The notes under the pieces: generated by a model | What the model saw: the letters and a program-made list of their open reading frames with translations, nothing else | Database searches by the model: none | Told to the model about the DNA's origin: nothing | Made by a program: the position numbers and the translations under genes | Shown here: one piece after another, positions 22,027 through 30,808 of the stretch | Layout: each line of letters opens with the position of its first letter | Numbering within the stretch: position 1 is the stretch's first letter | NCBI RefSeq assembly: GCF_014647655.1 | Contig: NZ_BMPP01000004.1 | Location: 1-64,000 of the forward strand | Source of the DNA: Deinococcus malanensis | GTDB taxonomy: Bacteria; Deinococcota; Deinococci; Deinococcales; Deinococcaceae | Direction of reading: 5' to 3' | Length of the DNA stretch: 64,000 nucleotides

Positions 22027-22032
22027 TACACT
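22027..22032 (+). promoter_or_regulatory. Putative leaderless -10 (TACACT) upstream of the small membrane gene
   Basis: TACACT ends 7 nt before the ATG at 22040. This argues for that start instead of the ATG at 22016. Confidence 0.45.
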
Positions 22033-22039
22033 TCTGGGC

Positions 22040-22213
22040 ATGGTTCTCTGGTTGGTGGTGGTGTTCATTCTGCTCAGTGCGACCCTGATTCTCGCGCTGT
22101 CGTTCGGTCCGTTGAAGGCGGCTGAAAATATCCGGGTGATCCGTATGTTCGCGGCGGTCCAGTACATGGCAGCGATGCTGCTGGCCCTGGCGCGACTGAC
22201 GGGAAGAGCATGA
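22040..22213 (+). CDS. Small two-segment membrane protein, function unknown
   Basis: 57 residues: a strongly hydrophobic helix (VLWLVVVFILLSATLILAL), a short charged stretch and a second hydrophobic region near the end. The stop overlaps the start of the metallo-beta-lactamase gene (ATGA), which supports it being real and coupled to the following genes. Start could also be 22016. Confidence 0.6.
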   Translation: MVLWLVVVFILLSATLILALSFGPLKAAENIRVIRMFAAVQYMAAMLLALARLTGRA

Positions 22214-23124
22214 ACGGACCGCAGCTGATTGACCTGCAGTTTCAGGACACTCCGGGCGTCATTGCGGCCCATGTCCTGGATACGGGAGACGGACTGGCCA
22301 TCGTCGATCCTGGCCCAGGCAGCACTTTGGGAGCGCTTGAGGCCGGACTGAATACCCTGGGGGCGGAGCTGAACGATGTCCGCCACGTACTGCTGACCCA
22401 TATCCATTTCGATCACGCGGGGGCGGCAGGCACCCTGCTTGCCCACGTGCCACGGGCGAAGGTGTACGTCCATGAACGCGGCGCCGGTCACCTTGCCAGA
22501 CCTGAACGGCTGGTGGCCAGCGCCACCCAGATCTACGGCGACCAGATGGACCGCCTGTGGGGTCCGATGCTGCCCATCGATCCGGACCGGCTGGTTTCCC
22601 TGGAAGGCGAGCAGACCCTGCGATTGGGGCAGGCCGAAGTGCGGGTGCTGTATACCCCGGGGCATGCCGTACACCACGTGACCTATCACATCGGAGACGA
22701 TCTGTTTGTCGGCGACGTGGGCGGAATCCGACTCGACTTCCGTCAGACCCCACGGGCGCCGACGCCTCCGCCGGATATTCAGCTCGGCGATTGGCGCCAG
22801 AGTATCTCCATGCTGCGGGATCTGGATGCCCGCACACTGCATCTGGCCCACTTCGGAGCTCACCCGCAGCAGGCCGCACATTGGGACGGCCTCCTGCGCA
22901 CCATGGAACTTGACGCCAGCCGCGTCCTGGAGGGAATGGAGCGCGGCCAGGGGTTCGAGGCCATTTCCGAGCAGTTCACTGAAGTTCTGCTCGACGAATT
23001 GTCGGCCGAGGCTGCTGAACTGCCGCAGCGCTATGAGTTCGCCTGCCCGCCCTGGATGAGTGTTCAGGGCCTGATGCGCTATTGGCAGCTCCAGACCGCC
23101 CGCAGAGGAAGGGGAGAGGCCTGA
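22210..23124 (+). CDS. MBL-fold metallo-hydrolase
   Basis: 304 residues. The metallo-beta-lactamase motif H64-I-H66-F-D68-H69 is intact (LLTHIHFDHAG). A downstream zinc-ligand His occurs in YTPGHAVHH, an Asp ligand in FVGDVGG, and a late His in HLAHFGAH. This indicates a two-zinc hydrolase of glyoxalase II/general MBL type. The substrate is unknown. It overlaps neighbours on both sides (ATGA before, TGATG into purD). Confidence 0.9.
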   Translation: MNGPQLIDLQFQDTPGVIAAHVLDTGDGLAIVDPGPGSTLGALEAGLNTLGAELNDVRHVLLTHIHFDHAGAAGTLLAHVPRAKVYVHERGAGHLARPERLVASATQIYGDQMDRLWGPMLPIDPDRLVSLEGEQTLRLGQAEVRVLYTPGHAVHHVTYHIGDDLFVGDVGGIRLDFRQTPRAPTPPPDIQLGDWRQSISMLRDLDARTLHLAHFGAHPQQAAHWDGLLRTMELDASRVLEGMERGQGFEAISEQFTEVLLDELSAEAAELPQRYEFACPPWMSVQGLMRYWQLQTARRGRGEA

Positions 23125-24374
23125 TGCGCGTTCTGATTATTGGCGGCGGTGGCCGCGAGCACGCCATTGTGGCTGCGTGCGCGCGCCACGGTCATGAGGT
23201 GTTGTGTACTCCGGGTAATCCTGGCATAGCCCGGCAGGCGCGTGTTCTTCACAGTGCGCAGGACGCCGCCTCCCTGGCCCGACTGGCCCAGCAGGAGGCC
23301 GTGGATCTGGTGATTGTCGGGCCGGAGGCTTACCTCGCCGCTGGCGTGGTTGATGCCTGCACGGCTCTGGGCATTCCTGCGTTTGGCCCCACCCAGGCCG
23401 CCAGCCGTCTGGAAGGAGACAAGGCCTGGAGCAAGGCATTCATGGCCCGGCATGGGATTCCTACCGCGCATCACCTGACTTTCGGCAACCTGGAGGCTTC
23501 GCTGGCCCATGTGCGTGACCTACCCACACCTATTGTGGTCAAGGACGCTGGGCTCAAGGCCGGGAAAGGCGTAACCATCGCGCTCAGCCAGCAGGAGGCT
23601 GAGGCGGCGCTCCATGACATCTTCGCGGAGCCGGGGGCTCAGGCCGTGATCGAAGACTTCATGACCGGGCAGGAGGTCACGATCCTGGCCCTGACGGACG
23701 GGGAGCACTATGCCCTGACACCCCCAAGTCAGGACCACAAGACTATTTTCGATGGTGACACCGGCCCCATGACGGGCGGCATGGGCGTAATCTGCCCGTT
23801 CCCCGTGCCTGACAGCGTGCTGGATGTCATCCGTGAGAAGATCATCACCCCGACCCTGCAGGGCATGGCAGCCGAGGGCCTGCCTTTTCGAGGTGTGCTT
23901 TACGCCGGGCTGATGCTCACCCCACAGGGGCCCAAGGTGGTGGAATTCAATGCCCGCTTTGGTGATCCGGAAGCCGAGGCGGTCCTGCCCCTGCTGGCAA
24001 GTGACCTCGTGCAGCACGCCCTGGACGCAGCCATGGGTCGGTTGGACCCGGACACGGTGCGGTTTCGTCAGGAGGCCAGTGCCGTCGTGATCCTCGCGGC
24101 ACCCGGATACCCGGCTGAGCCCGTGCGCGACATTCCCATCACCCTTCCCCCAGACTCTTCCGGGGTCACGGTCTTCCACGCTGGCACCCGGCTGGCCGGT
24201 GGAGCGCTGGTAAGCAGCGGGGGCCGCGTCCTTGCAGTGACTGCAACCGCAGCTTCCCTCCAGGAGGCACTGGGCGCCGCCTATTCGATGGCAGACCAGA
24301 TACAGTTTCCTGGCGCACAGATGCGGCGCGACATTGGTCACCGGATTGGCCTTGCTCCGGTAACACACGTTTGA
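23124..24374 (+). CDS. purD: Phosphoribosylamine-glycine ligase (GAR synthetase)
   Basis: The 416-residue ATP-grasp enzyme is the second enzyme of de novo purine synthesis. It has IIGGGGREHAI at the N-terminus, GPEAYLAAGVVD, the DAGLKAGKGVT glycine-rich loop, QDHKTIFDGDTGPMTGGMG and VEFNARFGDPEA, all diagnostic. The ATG at 23124 overlaps the upstream stop (TGATG). The upstream open frame belongs to the MBL gene. The last bases overlap the tRNA-Leu promoter -35. Confidence 0.96.
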   Translation: MRVLIIGGGGREHAIVAACARHGHEVLCTPGNPGIARQARVLHSAQDAASLARLAQQEAVDLVIVGPEAYLAAGVVDACTALGIPAFGPTQAASRLEGDKAWSKAFMARHGIPTAHHLTFGNLEASLAHVRDLPTPIVVKDAGLKAGKGVTIALSQQEAEAALHDIFAEPGAQAVIEDFMTGQEVTILALTDGEHYALTPPSQDHKTIFDGDTGPMTGGMGVICPFPVPDSVLDVIREKIITPTLQGMAAEGLPFRGVLYAGLMLTPQGPKVVEFNARFGDPEAEAVLPLLASDLVQHALDAAMGRLDPDTVRFRQEASAVVILAAPGYPAEPVRDIPITLPPDSSGVTVFHAGTRLAGGALVSSGGRVLAVTATAASLQEALGAAYSMADQIQFPGAQMRRDIGHRIGLAPVTHV

Positions 24375-24399
24375 CCCGGCGCCAGACCCGCGCTACCAT
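24371..24399 (+). promoter_or_regulatory. Sigma-70-type promoter of tRNA-Leu
   Basis: TTGACC at 24371-24376 and TACCAT at 24394-24399 are separated by exactly 17 bp. The -10 ends 23 nt before the tRNA 5' end. Confidence 0.75.
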
Positions 24400-24422
24400 T
24401 CCCCACGGTCATCCCCGTGTGT

Positions 24423-24507
<85 letters not shown>

Positions 24508-24518
24508 AAAAGCTCAAG

Positions 24519-24541
24519 CCCATGCGCCAGCATGGGTTTTT
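24519..24541 (+). terminator. Replacement terminator for tRNA-Leu carried by the island
   Basis: CCCATGC (24519-24525) pairs with GCATGGG (24530-24536) around GCCA and is followed by five T. It lies inside the island just past attL. Confidence 0.8.
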
Positions 24542-24643
24542 GCTTTAGCTTCCAGGCCGGGGCGCCAGCGAATCAAGTGCGGGAATTTCCCGACAGTCGG
24601 TGTACGCCCAGATGCCCGGAAATGCCCTTGCGGGGGGAATTCC

Positions 24644-25561
24644 ATGAAGCTCGACACCCTGCATCGAATGCACGCCCGCCACCTCGCCGCACTCCGGCGC
24701 AGCCCCGCCACCATCGAGTTCTACCGCTTCGCCCTTGAACCACTCGAGAAATTCCTGCACGAGCAGGACCTCGAACCCGACGCTGACCTCGTGACCCGCG
24801 GACTGCTGCAGGAATTCCAGCTGTGGCTGCGCACCTCCCGCGGGCTGCAGCCCGGCGGGGAGCATGCCGTCATGCGCGGCCTGCGCGCAACCTTCCGCTG
24901 GGCGCACGAGGAGGAGCTGATCGCCCGGGATCCCACCGCGAAATTGCGCCTGCCCACCCTGCCGCAGGAGCACCCGCCTGCCGTGCAGCCGGACGAGGTG
25001 GAGCGCTGCCTGCGGGTGGCGACCGGCATGCCGCAGCCACTGCGTAACCGCGCGCTGCTGCTGTGCCTGTACGACACCGGCCTGCGCCTCGGGGAGGTCA
25101 TCGCGCTGCGGGTCGAGGACGTGAACATGGAGACCGGCCTGATCACCGTCCGCGCGGAGACCGCCAAGCGGCAGAAAGCGCGGGTGGTGCCGATGGGCGT
25201 GAAGACCGCCAAGGCCATGAACGCCTACGAGCGTAAGGAGCGCCGGCCGGTGGTGCCGCATGTCCGGGAGATGTTCCTCAGCCGCACGGGTGAACCCATG
25301 ACCCGCGGCGTGCTGACACACCTGATGTGCAAGGTCGCCAGCACGGCCGGCCTGCCGCGCGCCCATACCGCACCGCACGCCTGGCGCCACGGCTTTGCCA
25401 CCCAGTACCTGCGCAACGGCGGGGACATGTTCTCGCTGCAGCAGATCATGGGGCACACCTCGCTGGAGATGGTGCGGCGCTATGTCCGCTTCCTGCCGGA
25501 CGACCTGCAGAACAAGCACCTGCGTTCAAGTCCGGTCGACCATCTTGGAAAGAAGCGGTGA
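24644..25561 (+). CDS. Tyrosine recombinase / phage-type integrase
   Basis: The 305-residue site-specific recombinase comprises a SAM-like N-terminal core-binding domain (LRRSPATIEFYRFALEPL) and a C-terminal catalytic domain. The catalytic residues are in place: R148 (TGLRLGEV), a Lys in the TAKRQKARVVP hairpin, H245-x-x-R248 (HAWRHG), H271 (GHTS) and nucleophile Y280, nine residues after H271. It should integrate and excise the island at tRNA-Leu. The ATG at 24644 follows GGGGGGA. The frame is open upstream through the tRNA gene, but that is fortuitous. Confidence 0.93.
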   Translation: MKLDTLHRMHARHLAALRRSPATIEFYRFALEPLEKFLHEQDLEPDADLVTRGLLQEFQLWLRTSRGLQPGGEHAVMRGLRATFRWAHEEELIARDPTAKLRLPTLPQEHPPAVQPDEVERCLRVATGMPQPLRNRALLLCLYDTGLRLGEVIALRVEDVNMETGLITVRAETAKRQKARVVPMGVKTAKAMNAYERKERRPVVPHVREMFLSRTGEPMTRGVLTHLMCKVASTAGLPRAHTAPHAWRHGFATQYLRNGGDMFSLQQIMGHTSLEMVRRYVRFLPDDLQNKHLRSSPVDHLGKKR

Positions 25562-26009
25562 GGTGGACTGGGCGCGGAACAGGAGGGGCCAGCACGCCTT
25601 GATCGGGTAAATCCTGGGTCCAGATAGCGGGTGAGGTCTATCTGGGATGTGCCCACCAGCGGGTCATGCTGGCGCACCCATTGGCTCCTTCCCGACCGAG
25701 CCCGTAGGGTGCCCGTGCGGGCCCTGGAACGGGTCTACCACTCTCGCCAGGAGTACGGCTGTATGTCCAGCCGTGACGCCGTTCCCTGGCCCTTGTGGGG
25801 CGGTCCACGCCTGAAGCTCAGGAACCCCATTGAACCAGGGTGTTCCTGAGCTCTCGTGCTGGTCTGCGCCCAGGCGGTCCTCATCCCGCATTGATCGTCT
25901 GGGTCCTCAGGCTGACGCCCTTCCTGATCGCACGTTCATGACAACGGGACGCTCACCAGGCGGTCCGTGCGTATCCTGGGGCCCGCGTCACCCGCGCCGA
26001 GGTCTCCCT
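25562..26009. other. Intergenic region between integrase and MFS gene with hairpins
   Basis: 448 bp without a recognisable gene. It holds an 8-bp hairpin (CCAGATAG 25620-25627 with CTATCTGG 25638-25645) and an 11-bp hairpin (AGCTCAGGAAC 25815-25825 with GTTCCTGAGCT 25842-25852). Neither is followed by a T-run. Confidence 0.5.
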
Positions 26010-27290
26010 ATGTTCTCCCTGCTCCGCGACCGCCGCATCCTGATCCTGTGGATCGGCGAAAGCATCAACGCTTTCGGTAACGGCCTTACCTTCATCGCCC
26101 TGGCCTGGTTCCTGTACCGCCTCTACCCGAACTCACCTGCCCTGTCGGGCACCGTGATCGGTGCCTGGACGGCGGCGATGCTGCTCGGGACCGTCAGCCT
26201 GGCCAGTTACACCGACGTGTGGGACCGCCGCCGCATCCTTCAGATTTCCAACGGGCTGAGCGCCATCTGGATCAGCCTGATTCCGCTGCTGCACGGCCTG
26301 GACCTGCTCTCGTTCCCGGCCCTGGTCTTCATCGCGGCCCTGACGGGCTTTACCGGAAGCGTGATCTTCCCGGCGCAGCAGGCCTCCCTGCCCACCTTCG
26401 TGTCTGCAGACCGGTTACAGGGCATCCAGGCCCTGTTCAACCTCACTTGGACCACCAGCGGTCTGCTCGCGCCCATCAGCGCTGGCTTCCTGGTGGCGAG
26501 CATCGGCGCGCCCGGGGTGATGTGGGTGAATGCGGCCACCTTCGTCGTGGCCCTGATCGCCTACTCGCTCGTGCGCTTTCCCGCGGTCACCCGCGCCCAG
26601 GACGGCGGGCAGGGTCTGACCGCCTGGTGGGCGCGGACCCGGTTCGGCTTCGCGTTCGTCCTGGCGCGGCCTCCACTCTGGGCGACGCTGCTGGGGCTGG
26701 CCAGCGTGAATTTCGCCATGGAGCCCTACGTCGCCATTTTCCTGCCCCGGATTGCTGACCGCCTGATGGTGGGGGTGGAACTGCCCGCGGTGCTGTCCTG
26801 GGTGCGCGCCGACAGCCGTGGTGCGCTGGGGGTCGGTCTGCTGGGTTCGATCCTGGCAGTGGCGGAACTGGGCATGGTGATCTGGATGGGGCGCCGCGTC
26901 AGCCGCCATCCTTTGAACTGGATCGTACTGGGCTGCGTCGGTCCCGCGCTGTGCATCGTCGGGGTGGCGTACGCCCCCTCGTTGGGGGTGGCGCTGGTCC
27001 TCGCGCTGCTGATGGGCCTGTGCTTCGGTCCGCTGAATGTGATGGTGGGGACGATGTTCGCCCGGCTCACGCCGGAGGAGGTGCGCGGGCGGGTGTACAG
27101 CGCCCGCATCCTGGTGGGCCAGGGGCTGCGGCCGGCGGGAGTTAGTCTGGCCGCGGTGCTGATGGGTGCGGTGGGCCTCGCGCCGGCGGTGGCGGTACTG
27201 GGGGTGTTCGCGGCCCTCCTCACCCTCGTGGGTTACCTGCGGGCGCGTGGTGAAGGGGACGAGGTGCAGGGGGCAGCAGCCAGCGACTGA
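26010..27290 (+). CDS. Major facilitator superfamily transporter
   Basis: 426 residues with about twelve hydrophobic helices. The opening (LLRDRRILILWIGESINAFGNGLTFIAL) resembles macrolide/multidrug MFS exporters of the MefA/enterobactin-exporter type. The loop 2-3 motif appears as DVWDRRRIL, and the second half has a matching loop. Likely a proton-driven efflux pump in the inner membrane. Substrate unknown. The ATG at 26010 starts at the normal family N-terminus. The open frame further upstream lacks protein character. Confidence 0.85.
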   Translation: MFSLLRDRRILILWIGESINAFGNGLTFIALAWFLYRLYPNSPALSGTVIGAWTAAMLLGTVSLASYTDVWDRRRILQISNGLSAIWISLIPLLHGLDLLSFPALVFIAALTGFTGSVIFPAQQASLPTFVSADRLQGIQALFNLTWTTSGLLAPISAGFLVASIGAPGVMWVNAATFVVALIAYSLVRFPAVTRAQDGGQGLTAWWARTRFGFAFVLARPPLWATLLGLASVNFAMEPYVAIFLPRIADRLMVGVELPAVLSWVRADSRGALGVGLLGSILAVAELGMVIWMGRRVSRHPLNWIVLGCVGPALCIVGVAYAPSLGVALVLALLMGLCFGPLNVMVGTMFARLTPEEVRGRVYSARILVGQGLRPAGVSLAAVLMGAVGLAPAVAVLGVFAALLTLVGYLRARGEGDEVQGAAASD

Positions 27291-27474
27291 GCTGCACGGT
27301 ACCGGCCTGGTTGTCATGCCATCCTGACCCATATCCATCCCCGGCCGTGATCTTCAGGTCCCCAGATTCGTGTCCTCCCGGCCGATCCCTGGGGAGAGCA
27401 GCCAGGTCACCTGCGCTGGTCGTGCCGACCACTTCACAGGAGCAGAGCCTTTGGCGCAGTTGTCAGTCGCTCTT

Positions 27475-27643
27475 CGAACCCGACGCGGACCTCGTGACCC
27501 GCGGGCTGCGGCAGGACTTCCAGGTGTGGCTGCGCACCTCCCGCGGGTGACAACCCAGCGGAGAACATGCCGTCATGCGTACCCGACGCGCGATCTTCCG
27601 CTGGGCGCACCAGGAAGAGCTCATCACCCGGGATCCCACCGCG
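27475..27643 (+). pseudogene. Integrase gene fragment (degenerate partial duplicate)
   Basis: About 170 bp closely resembling integrase positions 24775-24943 at the DNA level, encoding EPDADLVTRGL, FQVWLRTSRG and FRWAHQEELI. A TGA at 27548-27550 interrupts the frame, and homology stops after the DPTA codons. Only part of the core-binding domain remains and no catalytic residue is present. The rest of 27291-27474 shows no gene. Confidence 0.88.
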
Positions 27644-28570
27644 TCAGTGTACCGGGCGGTCAACCAGCGTCTGGCTGACTCCGGCCAGGGCCGCGAGCTC
27701 GTCGGCGCGGTTGTTGCTGGCGTCACTGGCGTGGGCTTTGACCCACACGAAGCGGATCATGATCCCAGCCGCTTCGAGGGCCTGCTGCTGGGCGTGCAGC
27801 GCCTGCCACAGCGCGAGGTTCTCGATGGCGCCGCCGGCGCGCCGCCAGCCTTTCTTGACCCAGCCGGGCATCCAGTTGACCATGCCGTCGACGACGTACT
27901 TCGAGTCCGAGTGCAGCGTCAGCTCGCGCACCTCGGGGGTCGCAGCTGCCAGGCGCAGAGCGCCCAGGGCGGCGAGCAGCTCCATCTCGTTATTGGTGGC
28001 GTGCGCCGCCGGCCAGCCGAGGGCCAGGGTGCTGGTGACCAGCGCCGCGCCACCACGCCCGGGGTTGGGGTTGGCGCTGCCGTCGGAGTGGGCGGTCAGG
28101 TGCGTGCAGCGCTCGCCGGCGGCAGGGGAGAGCACCGGAAGCAGGCCCGTGCGCGCGTGATCAAGCTGCGGCAACCAGTCGAGCGCCGAGACGGCAGACG
28201 CTTGGCTGAGGGAGGGGTTAGCTGTGGGAGCAGTGCCGACAGAGGCGGTGGTGGCCACGTCTGCTTCTTCGATCTGCACACCCGGCATCAGCGCCGCCAC
28301 GGCGCGCAGGGCGGCGTAGGCTTCAGGGGTGCAGCGCAGGTTCAGGGTTACGGAAGGCGTGGTCATGCCTGATTCTCCTGCTTCAGGGCTGTGTTGAGGA
28401 CTCAGGCCGCGTGGAAGGAGTCTGGACGGAACTTCGGACGGACGCTCGGCGAGCTCCTGGGCCACCTGGTGCAGCAGGTTGAAGGCCGCCTCGATGAGTT
28501 CGGATTTGAGTGTCAGCAGCACTTCGCTGCGCAGCCTGTCCTCGTGGTTGCTCGGGTCTTTCGGGGCCAT
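27644..28570 (-). CDS. RNase H-like protein with N-terminal extension
   Basis: The C-terminal ~150 residues are a type I ribonuclease H domain with the four acidic catalytic positions: HSDGS, MELLAAL, LHSDSKYV and NNRADELA. Such enzymes cut the RNA strand of RNA-DNA hybrids. The first ~70 residues are a helical extension (RLRSEVLLTLKSELIEA) with no known role. The next ~90 contain a possible small domain and linker. Two start choices exist. ATG at 28570 includes the protein-like helical stretch. ATG at 28369 has a good GGAG 9 nt upstream and would give 241 residues. Confidence 0.75.
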   Translation of the reverse strand: MAPKDPSNHEDRLRSEVLLTLKSELIEAAFNLLHQVAQELAERPSEVPSRLLPRGLSPQHSPEAGESGMTTPSVTLNLRCTPEAYAALRAVAALMPGVQIEEADVATTASVGTAPTANPSLSQASAVSALDWLPQLDHARTGLLPVLSPAAGERCTHLTAHSDGSANPNPGRGGAALVTSTLALGWPAAHATNNEMELLAALGALRLAAATPEVRELTLHSDSKYVVDGMVNWMPGWVKKGWRRAGGAIENLALWQALHAQQQALEAAGIMIRFVWVKAHASDASNNRADELAALAGVSQTLVDRPVH

Positions 28571-29205
28571 GCTCTCGGCGCCCAGCCGCATGTCTGACTC
28601 GGGGCGTATCCCAGGTCTGCTCCGCTGTCTGTTCGTGAGGGCACGTGAGGGCATCCGGCGCCGTCCAGCGGCGAGCAGAGCATGGGCGACACGGTCATAT
28701 CCCTGCTGGGCAGGCCCCTGGTCATCCTTTTATCGCGGCTGATCTGGTGGCTGTCAATCTCACATCGCGCCGGATGGCGTGGCCCGGCCGACTGAAGATC
28801 TTGGGTGTCGCGCTGGAGGAGAGCTGGGCACATGAGCAGGACGGTGCCTTTCAGGCGCAGCAAAGCGAGCAGGAATAGGTTGGGTGTTGGGTTCAGGGTA
28901 ATGACGCTTTGAGGTTGGCTATCTGCGGGTTGTCATTCCGGCTTTTGCCCCGGTGCCTAGAAATGAGCGACGGATATCGGTAGGCATTTTTCCTGCTACC
29001 AGCCGCTGTCCTGTACACTTTTCTAAAGCTTCCTTTAACGAGTGATGGGTCACGCCCGCTCACTTCCTGTCCTGCTCAGACTGGTGGTCTGAGTCCCCGT
29101 CCCCTGGCATCTGAATGACCTGGGGCAGTGCGATACGCGGTGAACACGATTGATGCCAGCTTCGTTGACTCACCGCCTGTCAGGCAGGCCCAAAGGAGAT
29201 TGCCG
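28571..29205. other. Intergenic region upstream of the lipoprotein gene
   Basis: 635 bp. Short open frames on both strands have no family resemblance, and no convincing promoter or terminator was found. Part may be the 5' region of the RNase H gene if it starts at 28654. Confidence 0.4.
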
Positions 29206-29706
29206 ATGAACATCCGCGCCATCGCTGCCACTCTCGCCCTGAGTACCCTCGCCGCCTGCGGCCAGACGGACCTCGCCGCCCAGTCGTCTGCCCCAACCCT
29301 GGCCACTCAGGCGGAGCGGACGGTCATCCCCATCTCCAGAACGCAGACGTTCACCTTCGAGAGCCCCTGCACTGGAGAGATGATCACGGGAACCACCACC
29401 GTTACCGGACAGCGGAGTGTGGTCACGGACGCCAACGGGGGAAGACATATTCACGAGAGACTCCTCTTCACCGGCACCTACCAGGGTGACGCCGGTACGA
29501 CCTTCACTGACAGGCTCCGCTCTCGCATCGTCATCAATCGGACGAGTTCAGGCGCCTTGACCGTAACCGATCTCGGCACAGGTCACCTCACAGGGAGTGA
29601 CGGCACCAAGATCCTGGATCGGGGCCGCTTTGCGTTGGTCGTCGATGCCAACGGAGTGGTGCGGGTGGAGCGTGGAAGCGGTGGAGCCATCTGCCAGAGA
29701 GAGTGA
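29206..29706 (+). CDS. Small lipoprotein, function unknown
   Basis: 166 residues. A signal peptide ends in lipobox LAAC (Cys about residue 18), so it should be membrane-anchored on the outside. The mature part is rich in Thr and beta-strand patterns, with two cysteines (SPCTGEM and GGAICQRE) that could form a disulfide. ATG at 29206 is set by AAAGGAG 8 nt upstream. No family recognised. It ends before a good terminator. Confidence 0.75.
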   Translation: MNIRAIAATLALSTLAACGQTDLAAQSSAPTLATQAERTVIPISRTQTFTFESPCTGEMITGTTTVTGQRSVVTDANGGRHIHERLLFTGTYQGDAGTTFTDRLRSRIVINRTSSGALTVTDLGTGHLTGSDGTKILDRGRFALVVDANGVVRVERGSGGAICQRE

Positions 29707-29813
29707 GGAGTGAAGCGTCAGGAGGGAGCGACACCCGTCATACTCAGAAGTCCACGACCGCAGGCCGCATAACCTTGACGGATACCGCATAAGACCATAT
29801 ATTTGTCAGCATC

Positions 29814-29844
29814 AAGGCGGCCCAGGTGGTCGCCTTCTTTCTTT
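29814..29844 (+). terminator. Intrinsic terminator between the lipoprotein gene and the immunity-like pair
   Basis: AAGGCGGCC (29814-29822) pairs with GGTCGCCTT (29828-29836) around CAGGT, followed by TCTTTCTTT. Confidence 0.8.
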
Positions 29845-29861
29845 GGCCGGGTGAATGGGGC

Positions 29862-30416
29862 TCAATGCTCCAGGGTGTAGGCCTGGCTCAGCGGAGTCAC
29901 TGGGCCACCGCACGCCTCGCATTCCAGCTCACCGGGCCACTGCAGCAGAAGATTCCCCAGGGGCGCCTGCCCCCTGGTCACTGCCACAGCGCCGAGGAGC
30001 ACGCCCAGGTCCTCCTCGCTGGCTACCGTCGTGACGCTCAGGGCCTCCAGCGCCAGTTCACCCAGGCGCCGGACGCCCACGTGGAAGCCGTCAAGCAGGT
30101 CGCCTGGAACGGCGGGGGAGCGCCCGGCCTGGCCCAGTGCCACGATTGTCGCCGCGAGGTGCAGATGCCCGAGCCGTTCATGCGCCGGTACCCGTGCGGC
30201 GTCCATGACCAGGTAGGGCAGCGCGGCGTACGAGGCGGTGTTCACGTCTCCCTGGTGGCACAGGGCACTCCACAGTGAGAACCAGGGTTCCGCTTTCCCA
30301 TCCAGGGGCGCGGGATTTCCGTCCAACGCCTTCAGGAGTTCAGGGACATCGGCCGCCGAACCGTAGGCGTGCTGCAAAGAAGCCCAGCGCGGGTCCTCCA
30401 GGGACAGGGCGTTCAT
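29862..30416 (-). CDS. Immunity-cluster-type hypothetical protein
   Basis: 184 residues. The block SLWSALCHQGDVNTASYAALPYLV is strongly reminiscent of a widespread family of helical-repeat-like proteins often found beside polymorphic-toxin immunity genes. I could not name the family with certainty. A CEACG at the C-terminus is the only cysteine pair. The ATG at 30416 overlaps the stop of the upstream Imm10-like gene (ATGA), so the two are translationally coupled. No toxin gene is adjacent. Confidence 0.65.
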   Translation of the reverse strand: MNALSLEDPRWASLQHAYGSAADVPELLKALDGNPAPLDGKAEPWFSLWSALCHQGDVNTASYAALPYLVMDAARVPAHERLGHLHLAATIVALGQAGRSPAVPGDLLDGFHVGVRRLGELALEALSVTTVASEEDLGVLLGAVAVTRGQAPLGNLLLQWPGELECEACGGPVTPLSQAYTLEH

Positions 30417-30808
30417 TCCAGCACCAGCGTGGCGGGCGCCAGACGGCCACCCTCGAACAGCCGCATGAGACCGGCGCGCAGCACGGCCCATTCCACCATG
30501 CTCAGATCAAGGGCGATCTCGAAGCCGTCGGTCTCCAGGACGTCTGCTGCCTGCTCATCCAGCTGCAATTGAAGGGTCTGCGCCGTCAGGTGACAGACCA
30601 ACACGCCGCCATAGTGGGTGGCGGCGCCGTCCACGACCAGGCAGTACGAATCGAAGTCGTGTTCCTCGTCCTCGTCGGCAACCAGGGATTTCTGAAGTTC
30701 CAGCAGGCGGGTGGGTTGGTCCGCGCTGTCGGCCAGGGCAATCAGGAAGGTATCCACGTTGATGAGTTCTTCGACGGCAAGAGCACGAGAGGTGAAGCGG
30801 TCCGGCAT
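30413..30808 (-). CDS. Imm10-like immunity protein
   Basis: 131 residues. The order of motifs matches immunity protein 10: an N-terminal strand with AVEE, LADS, LLELQKS, then DSYCLVVDGAATHYGGV, then LQLQLDEQAADVL and EIALDL. Imm10 proteins neutralise toxins of polymorphic/contact-dependent systems by direct binding. Start taken as ATG 30808. An upstream in-frame start at 30898 adds a low-complexity stretch. The gene precedes another immunity-like gene with a 4-nt overlap, and no cognate toxin is visible, so it is an orphan. Confidence 0.7.
   Translation of the reverse strand: MPDRFTSRALAVEELINVDTFLIALADSADQPTRLLELQKSLVADEDEEHDFDSYCLVVDGAATHYGGVLVCHLTAQTLQLQLDEQAADVLETDGFEIALDLSMVEWAVLRAGLMRLFEGGRLAPATLVLE

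Noticed and set aside
25815..25852. 11-bp hairpin as a transcription terminator of the integrase
   Set aside because: No T-run follows and it lies 250 bp after the gene. Noted only as a hairpin.
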